Part shown: piece after piece, positions 59,432 to 64,000 of the stretch | Layout: each line of letters opens with the position of its first letter | Position numbering within the stretch: the first letter of the stretch is position 1 | NCBI GenBank assembly: GCA_002722885.1 | Contig: PBNE01000006.1 | Coordinates: 418,695 to 482,694 of the forward strand | Source of the DNA: Rhodospirillaceae bacterium | GTDB taxonomy: Bacteria; Pseudomonadota; Alphaproteobacteria; SP197 | DNA: 64,000 bases | Reading direction: 5' to 3' | The notes under the pieces: model-generated | What the model was told of the DNA's origin: nothing | Seen by the model: only the letters and a program-made list of their open reading frames with translations | Databases searched by the model: none | Program-made: the position numbers and the translations under genes

Positions 59432-60022
59432 ATGCCACGGCCCAGTCTCAAAGATGTTCGAACGACCGAGATCCTCGACGCCTTCATGGCGTGCGTTGCA
59501 CGCCATGGCATTGACGGCTCGACGCTTGAGCGGATCGCTGAGGTCGCGGGTGTCGGACGTCCGCTGTTGCGTCACTACCTCGGCAACCGTGACGAGATGG
59601 TCGACAAACTCATGAATCATGTCGTGACAAAGTTCGAACACATGACCGACGATCTCGTGTCGTGGCTGCCCATGACCGGTCGCTGGGATGTCCTGATGGA
59701 CTGGTTGTTTGATCGGCGTATTCACTCCTCAGCCAACGCCGCGGTCTTTCAGGCTCTCATCGCAGCATCGGAACGGTATCCCGACATCCGCAAGCCGCTG
59801 ACGATCTTCGTTCATGATTTCGAACGTACGTTGGCGGTTGAACTGGCCGCAGAGTTCCCCGATGCCACCGAAGAGCAATGCCGCACGGTGGCTGGTGGAG
59901 TGCTGTCAATCTACTTCAACGTCTACGCCATGATGCCCCTGTCGCCCGGCAAAGACTGGATCGCACGCCAGCGTCAGGCTGCTGACCAGCTTGTTGCGAG
60001 CCTACCGAGAGAGTCCGCGTAA
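59432..60022 (+). CDS. TetR family transcriptional regulator
   Basis: A 196-residue regulator. The N-terminal helix-turn-helix spans about residues 10-55 (TLERIAEVAGVGRPLLRHYL), followed by an all-helical ligand domain. It is co-directional with the DUF2141 and membrane-protein genes and is the only regulator in this accessory cluster. The two palindromes at 58590-58615 would suit such a protein. The ligand is unknown. It converges with the luciferase-like oxidoreductase gene. Confidence 0.85.
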   Translation: MPRPSLKDVRTTEILDAFMACVARHGIDGSTLERIAEVAGVGRPLLRHYLGNRDEMVDKLMNHVVTKFEHMTDDLVSWLPMTGRWDVLMDWLFDRRIHSSANAAVFQALIAASERYPDIRKPLTIFVHDFERTLAVELAAEFPDATEEQCRTVAGGVLSIYFNVYAMMPLSPGKDWIARQRQAADQLVASLPRESA

Positions 60023-60039
60023 CGTCGAGGCCATGGACG

Positions 60040-61122
60040 CTACTCGGCAGCCACAGGCTGCGCGTTCGTGCCGAACTCCTTCAGCCCGCCGAGTTCCTTG
60101 TCGACCAGCGACAGAACCTCGGCGCCGATCCGTTCCAGAGAGCGGCGGGCGCGTTTGTGATCCAGGCCACCGAACTGGCAGAACATGCTGTAGTGCCGGG
60201 CACCGGTTGCCTTGATATCCCGGACCATCTTCTCGGCACAGGATTCAGGGTCACCGAAAGGCAGATTCTCGAGAATGGTCTCGATCGAGGGTTCGTCCTC
60301 GTAGGGTTGTGGCACGACCTCAATCCCGTTGAAGTGTTCGTACTTGCCCCGGAAGGCCATCACCAGCCGAGCCGTGTAAAGCACGCGCTCGGCGGCGTCC
60401 CGTGCGTCATCCATGTTGTCGGTCACATAGATCGAGCGATTGATGGCAAACGGTAATGTTCCGGTGTGACCGGCTTCGCGATAGTGCTTTTCGATATGGC
60501 TTCTCACGCCCAGGAGCGCATTGGTGTCACCGCCGCCCACTGTCACGAACGGCACATAACCCGCCTTGGCCGCGCGGGTCAGATAGTCGGGCTGTGCGCC
60601 GGCCACAAACACTTCGGGGCGCGGTTGCTGCAGCACAGGCGTCCCGATCGGTGTCTCGGGGATGGTGAAGTGCTTGCCCTGGTACTCCACGCGCCCCTCG
60701 GCCATGCCCATTTCAACAATGTCCATGACCTCGTTTGTGATCGACCAGTTGTCCGCGAGGTCGACTTCAAAGCGCTCGAATTCGAAGGCCTGGTAGCCGG
60801 AACCAAATCCGATCACCAGACGGCCGCCCGAAAGCTGGTCGACCATGCCGATTTCCTCGAGCATACGCAGCGGGTTGTAGAGCGGTAGCACGAGGACGGC
60901 GAGACCCATCTTGATCCGGGTCGTTTTCGCGGCCAGGTGGCCCGCCAGCAGCAGGGGCGACGGGCACATACAGTAGTTGCCGAAATGATGCTCGGTCAGC
61001 CATGCCGTATCGAACCCGATATCCTCGGCCAGACCGATCAGGTCGGTCGTTTCCTGATAGATTTCAGCGACGGGTTTGCTGATGTCCCTTTGCGGCATCA
61101 GCGAGAAGATTCCGAGTTCCAA
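60040..61122 (-). CDS. LLM class flavin-dependent oxidoreductase
   Basis: A 360-residue luciferase-like monooxygenase of the bacterial luciferase alpha type: MELGIFSLMPQRD, FDTAWLTEHHFGNYCMCPSP near residue 40, RLVIGFGSGYQAFEFERFEV near 100, and a C-terminal FCQFGGLDHKRARRSLERIG. It uses reduced flavin and oxygen on an unidentified substrate. It follows the SDR gene by 12 bp on the same strand, so the two probably act together. Confidence 0.88.
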   Translation of the reverse strand: MELGIFSLMPQRDISKPVAEIYQETTDLIGLAEDIGFDTAWLTEHHFGNYCMCPSPLLLAGHLAAKTTRIKMGLAVLVLPLYNPLRMLEEIGMVDQLSGGRLVIGFGSGYQAFEFERFEVDLADNWSITNEVMDIVEMGMAEGRVEYQGKHFTIPETPIGTPVLQQPRPEVFVAGAQPDYLTRAAKAGYVPFVTVGGGDTNALLGVRSHIEKHYREAGHTGTLPFAINRSIYVTDNMDDARDAAERVLYTARLVMAFRGKYEHFNGIEVVPQPYEDEPSIETILENLPFGDPESCAEKMVRDIKATGARHYSMFCQFGGLDHKRARRSLERIGAEVLSLVDKELGGLKEFGTNAQPVAAE

Positions 61123-61134
61123 GACGTGTTCCTC

Positions 61135-61878
61135 CTAGATGCCCACGATGGTCGAGCCACCGTTGGGGCTGATGCATTGACCGGTGATGAAGCACGAGCG
61201 CGGGCTCACCAGAAACAGCACGGTTTCGGACTGTTCCTCAGGCTGCGACCAGCGCTGCATCGGGACCTTCGATTCGGCTTCGCGAATGCCTTCGGGTCCC
61301 TTCTGGGCCAGCTCCATCTCGGTCCAGACGCCGCCCGGCGCCAGGGCGTTCACGTTGATGTTGTACGGGGCAAGCTCCTTGGCCCAGGACTTCGTGAGCC
61401 CCAGCAGGGCCGCCTTGGCGCCACAGTAATGCGAATGGCTGGTGTGGGCGACCATGCCCCAGATCGACGACACGTTGACAATCTTGCCCCAGCGCTTCTC
61501 TTTCATCACGGGCACCACGGCCTGGGTCGCGAAGAACGAACCCTTCACATGAATGCCGAACATCTCGTCGAAGGCGGCCTCGTCGATGTCCTCGATCAGG
61601 CCGGGCCGGTCGATCCCGGCGTTGTTGACCAGGATATCAACCGGCTCCAGCGCTCCGATCTGCGCCTGAAGATCGCGGACGTCAGCCACATCGCCAACCA
61701 TGACTTCAGCCGAACCGCCCTGATCGGTGACCAGTTGCGCGGTTTCCCGGGCAGCATCCCCGTTGATGTCCTGCACAACGATGGCTGCGCCCTCACGCGC
61801 CATCAACAGCGCATGGGTGCGTCCCATGCCGCGGCCGCTGCCGGTGATCAGCGCGCGGCGCCCGTCCAACTCCCCCAT
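61135..61878 (-). CDS. Short-chain dehydrogenase/reductase
   Basis: A 247-residue classical SDR. The nucleotide loop GSGRGMGRTHALLMAREGA lies near residues 13-31, followed by NNAGIDRPG, the catalytic serine in VNVSSIWGM, and the YxxxK pair in HYCGAKAALLGLTKSW near 153. It oxidises or reduces an alcohol/ketone with NAD(P). The ATG at 61878 (MGELDGRRALITG) is preferred; a GTG three codons upstream is possible. It is translated just before the flavin oxidoreductase. Confidence 0.9.
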   Translation of the reverse strand: MGELDGRRALITGSGRGMGRTHALLMAREGAAIVVQDINGDAARETAQLVTDQGGSAEVMVGDVADVRDLQAQIGALEPVDILVNNAGIDRPGLIEDIDEAAFDEMFGIHVKGSFFATQAVVPVMKEKRWGKIVNVSSIWGMVAHTSHSHYCGAKAALLGLTKSWAKELAPYNINVNALAPGGVWTEMELAQKGPEGIREAESKVPMQRWSQPEEQSETVLFLVSPRSCFITGQCISPNGGSTIVGI

Positions 61879-61998
61879 CAGAGCCACCCTGAATCTGTAC
61901 GGGCGATATCCTTAGTAATTGTATGCCAGTTGTCCATGCCTGATGCCGCCGCCGCGCTTGCGTCACCGGGGCGCTGCGGCTAGGTTCGCGCGCCTTCA

Positions 61999-62086
61999 GG
62001 AGGGATGGCCGAGTGGTTTAAGGCGCACGCCTGGAAAGCGTGTTGGGTGCAAGCCCTCGCGGGTTCGAATCCCGCTCCCTCCGCCA
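61999..62086 (+). tRNA. tRNA-Ser (anticodon GGA)
   Basis: An 88-base serine tRNA with a long variable arm. The acceptor stem GGAGGGA pairs with TCCCTCC, the CCA end is encoded (62084-62086), the T-arm has GTTCGAATC, and the anticodon loop CTGGAAA gives GGA. Base composition drops to more AT-rich DNA immediately after it. Confidence 0.95.
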
Positions 62087-62432
62087 GTCTCCCCCAACGT
62101 CCCACCATTGAGCCACTTCGGTGATGATGGCGCAATTGATCACTGCGACAACCGTATCATCCGCCTCATTGGTGAAGACGACACTGACGGTGCGGTCATA
62201 TGGAAAGGCATCCGTATCGCTGTGAAGCATCTGCTAGACGGTGCGCCGGGGCCCGATCAGATCACGCATTGAGAACCGGGTGATTGCATCCGCTTTCGGG
62301 GGTGAAGCAGACTTGAAATGGCTTGGCCGAAAACTTCCGCTAATGACCCTAAGCGGACGTTCGTCGCACAACAAATCATGGCCTGTTATGCTTTGCGAAC
62401 CTCACGCCACAACACCGATTGTAGTCACCGCC
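62087..62432. other. Intergenic region after tRNA-Ser
   Basis: About 346 bp with no convincing gene. A short frame on the plus strand (ending 62272) and another on the minus strand overlap the tRNA and look like chance. A small inverted repeat lies at 62336-62357. No copy of the tRNA 3' end was found here or further on in the window that would mark an attachment site. Confidence 0.5.
62336..62357. repeat. Short inverted repeat
   Basis: TCCGCT (62336-62341) and AGCGGA (62352-62357) form a 6-bp stem around a 10-base loop in noncoding DNA. Its form recalls small dispersed palindromic elements, but no second clear copy is visible in the window. Confidence 0.35.
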
Positions 62433-63380
62433 ATGAAAAAAGTTTTGTTGTTTCTGGTCCCTATCCTGCTGGTGACCGTTGCCTGCCAATCAATGCCAAA
62501 GGAGACATTCCAGTTTACCGGTCCGGTCTCGCAACTTCGGATTATGACCTTCAATGTGTGGGAAAGCGGCAGTCGGGTTCACGACGGAAGGAACAAGATC
62601 GTGGCGGCCATCCGAGCGTCTGGCGCAGACGTGGTTACCATGCAGGAATCCGGCGGTGCCGCCGGGTTCGTTGCCAGAACACTGGGCTGGTACTCTTATC
62701 AACCATCCAGAAGCGTCGCCATCGTCAGCCGCTACCCCATCATGGATACCTATGGCCCAACCCACAACCACGCCGGAGCCGGAGCCCGCATCATGTTGAA
62801 TGATGAGCCGAGACAGGAAATCGTGGCGTGGAGCGTCTACCTTTCCAGTAGACCGTATGCTCCACTTCAGGCCTGCCTGGAAGGTGCGGAAACGGAAGAC
62901 ATTTTGGCCGGACAGGCACGCAACCAGCTTCGCGACATTAGCAGCATCCTGGCGGCGCTCGCCGCCCATGTATCAGACGCCGACAAAACCCCGGTGTTCC
63001 TGGCAGGTGATCTTAACACGCCTTCCCATCTGGACTGGAGCCCGGCGGCGGCAGAGTTGCACTGTGGCTACGCCGTGCCTTATCCCGTCACCCAGAAAAT
63101 TGAGGCTGCCGGTTTGACTGACGCTTATCGGCAGGTATCCCCGGACCCAGTGGCTGATCCGGCCAACACCTGGTCACCGATATATGAGACCTATGTCTAC
63201 CCAATCGGCACGCCAGAACCCATGGATCGAATTGATATGATTTTTTTCACACCTGCCAGCGCCCAGGTGACCGACGCCAACACATTCGTGATCGGTGAAC
63301 CGGCGCAATCGCCAGACCATAAGGGCAATCAGTGGCCATCCGATCACAAGGCTGTAATCGCCGACTTCGTACTGAAATAG
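62433..63380 (+). CDS. Lipoprotein of the endonuclease/exonuclease/phosphatase fold
   Basis: A 315-residue protein with a lipoprotein signal (MKKVLLFLVPILLVTVAC; the cysteine at residue 18 is a likely lipid site, although position -3 is an unusual Thr). The fold motifs are present: IMTFNVWESG near 36, TMQESGG for the metal glutamate, FLAGDLNTPS near 190, DRIDMIFF, and SDHKAVIADF at the end. It could cleave nucleic acid or a phosphoester outside the cytoplasm. Its codon use is less GC-biased than the housekeeping genes, and it stands alone downstream of tRNA-Ser. The ATG at 62433 was chosen because it starts the signal peptide. Confidence 0.85.
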   Translation: MKKVLLFLVPILLVTVACQSMPKETFQFTGPVSQLRIMTFNVWESGSRVHDGRNKIVAAIRASGADVVTMQESGGAAGFVARTLGWYSYQPSRSVAIVSRYPIMDTYGPTHNHAGAGARIMLNDEPRQEIVAWSVYLSSRPYAPLQACLEGAETEDILAGQARNQLRDISSILAALAAHVSDADKTPVFLAGDLNTPSHLDWSPAAAELHCGYAVPYPVTQKIEAAGLTDAYRQVSPDPVADPANTWSPIYETYVYPIGTPEPMDRIDMIFFTPASAQVTDANTFVIGEPAQSPDHKGNQWPSDHKAVIADFVLK

Positions 63381-63677
63381 GCAGAAAATCACGTCGGGTC
63401 GACGACGGTGTGAGGATGCGCCGGCTGGTGCGGAGATGCACTTATGAACCCCTCACACCACGGCTCAAACGGGCTCAGTGCAATGTCCGATTCTGGCTAT
63501 CGTTCTCCGCGCCCATTGCTGCTGATCCACTGCTGTGACTAAGCTGCTTCCAGCTCTCTGGAGGCGCATCCGTAGCGTCGGCCAAACGGACGTAAGGATT
63601 GGCAAACGCTCGTTGCCGAGGGTGGTTCTAATACCTGCCTGTGAAAAATTACTCACGGATGGTGGAGGCGTGGTGCA
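63381..63677. other. Intergenic region without a supported gene
   Basis: About 297 bp. Small frames on both strands show no recognised similarity or ribosome site. The last bases contain GGTGGAGG, which serves the next gene. Confidence 0.5.
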
Positions 63678-64000
63678 TTGAGAGTTTCACTAATTATCTT
63701 TGGCGTGATCTTGGCTATTGCCTGCATGACCAGGCTCGCGAGAGCCGAGATATTGGTGACTTGTGGTTCGGCCGACGGGTTCGCCTATTATTCTGAGGGC
63801 GGCATCATTGACAGAGACAGGGCAGGTTGGACCGAAGACGGGATAGCGGGGGCTGAAACTTCGCTCCTTTTTGATCCCTCCAATCCTGAAGAACCGTTTG
63901 ATGTGCTTTACACAGATTCAACAGGCGGAACCCGCACAGCGAAGTCAGACGGCGGGTACGTTTCTGCTATAAGAATCGACAGCGCCGGCATTCTTATCCT
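63678..64000 (+). CDS. Unknown exported protein, 3' end outside window
   Basis: An open frame begins with TTG at 63678, 9 bases after GGTGGAGG (63661-63668), and runs off the window. The first 25 residues form a signal peptide (RVSLIIFGVILAIACMTRLARA). The next 80 or so are polar and glycine/aspartate-rich (VTCGSADGFAYYSEGGIIDR). No family was recognised. Composition is AT-richer than the core genes, like the lipoprotein gene before it. Confidence 0.55.
   Translation, partial: MRVSLIIFGVILAIACMTRLARAEILVTCGSADGFAYYSEGGIIDRDRAGWTEDGIAGAETSLLFDPSNPEEPFDVLYTDSTGGTRTAKSDGGYVSAIRIDSAGILI

Noticed and set aside
62018..62230. Small minus-strand gene after tRNA-Ser
   Set aside because: Its C-terminal part is the tRNA read backwards, a common false call; no ribosome site is present.
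63465..63656. 63-codon minus-strand frame between the lipoprotein gene and the last frame
   Set aside because: No recognised family, no good ribosome site, and composition like the surrounding noncoding DNA.
62087..64000. Attachment-site repeat of the tRNA-Ser 3' end
   Set aside because: No second copy of the tRNA end was found in the remaining sequence, so an island boundary cannot be claimed from the window.

Overview
This window reads as a chromosomal stretch of an alphaproteobacterium, most likely Rhodospirillales-like. The evidence is high GC with strong third-position bias, an alphaproteobacterial gene order, an FzlA homologue, a short HprK, an NDUFA9-type epimerase, and RapZ and phosphotransferase (PTS) proteins beside rpoN and lpt genes. 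It is mostly dense housekeeping DNA with many 4-bp stop/start overlaps (ATGA or GTGA). No prophage, insertion sequence or CRISPR array was seen.

Layout. 0-8.2 kb (+): sppA (5' cut), ihfB, a LapA-like protein, an ornithine cyclodeaminase-like protein, pyrF, trpF-trpB-trpA, accD and folC. 8.2-18.5 kb (-): amgK-murU (cell-wall sugar salvage), a single 2162-residue frame carrying AddB followed by AddA, trxA, and a glutamine-synthetase-like enzyme with an N-terminal helix-turn-helix. 18.6-20.4 kb (+): a thioredoxin-reductase-type ferredoxin/flavodoxin reductase and an extensin-like gene whose leader and body lie in different frames. 20.5-31 kb (-): tRNA-Leu, rnd, lptC-lptA-lptB, rpoN, hpf, ptsN, hprK, rapZ, a mannose-type EIIA, HPr, enzyme I and ahcY; this joins lipopolysaccharide export, sigma-54 and a regulatory PTS with no sugar permease. 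31-45.6 kb: an NDUFA9-like protein, uppP, gltD-gltB, a doubtful MshEN-like frame, fzlA, queG, an SDR, an ABHD10-like hydrolase and two glycosyltransferases. 45.6-56.3 kb (+): thrS-infC-rpmI-rplT-pheS-pheT, an amidohydrolase, a STAS-like protein on the minus strand, and lepA.

56.4-61.9 kb is accessory: a BASS-family transporter, a Rieske oxygenase with two in-frame stops, a small membrane-protein gene with two more, a DUF2141 protein, a TetR regulator, a luciferase-like flavin oxidoreductase and an SDR. Between the two interrupted genes is an AT-rich divergent promoter with two abutting perfect 13-bp palindromes, a candidate operator. After tRNA-Ser(GGA) at 62.0 kb the DNA is visibly AT-richer and holds a lipoprotein of the endonuclease/exonuclease/phosphatase fold and the start of an unknown secreted protein.

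Most worth a second look are the interrupted Rieske/membrane gene pair with its double palindrome, the AddB-AddA fusion, the HTH-glutamine synthetase fusion, and infC, which appears to start with ATA.
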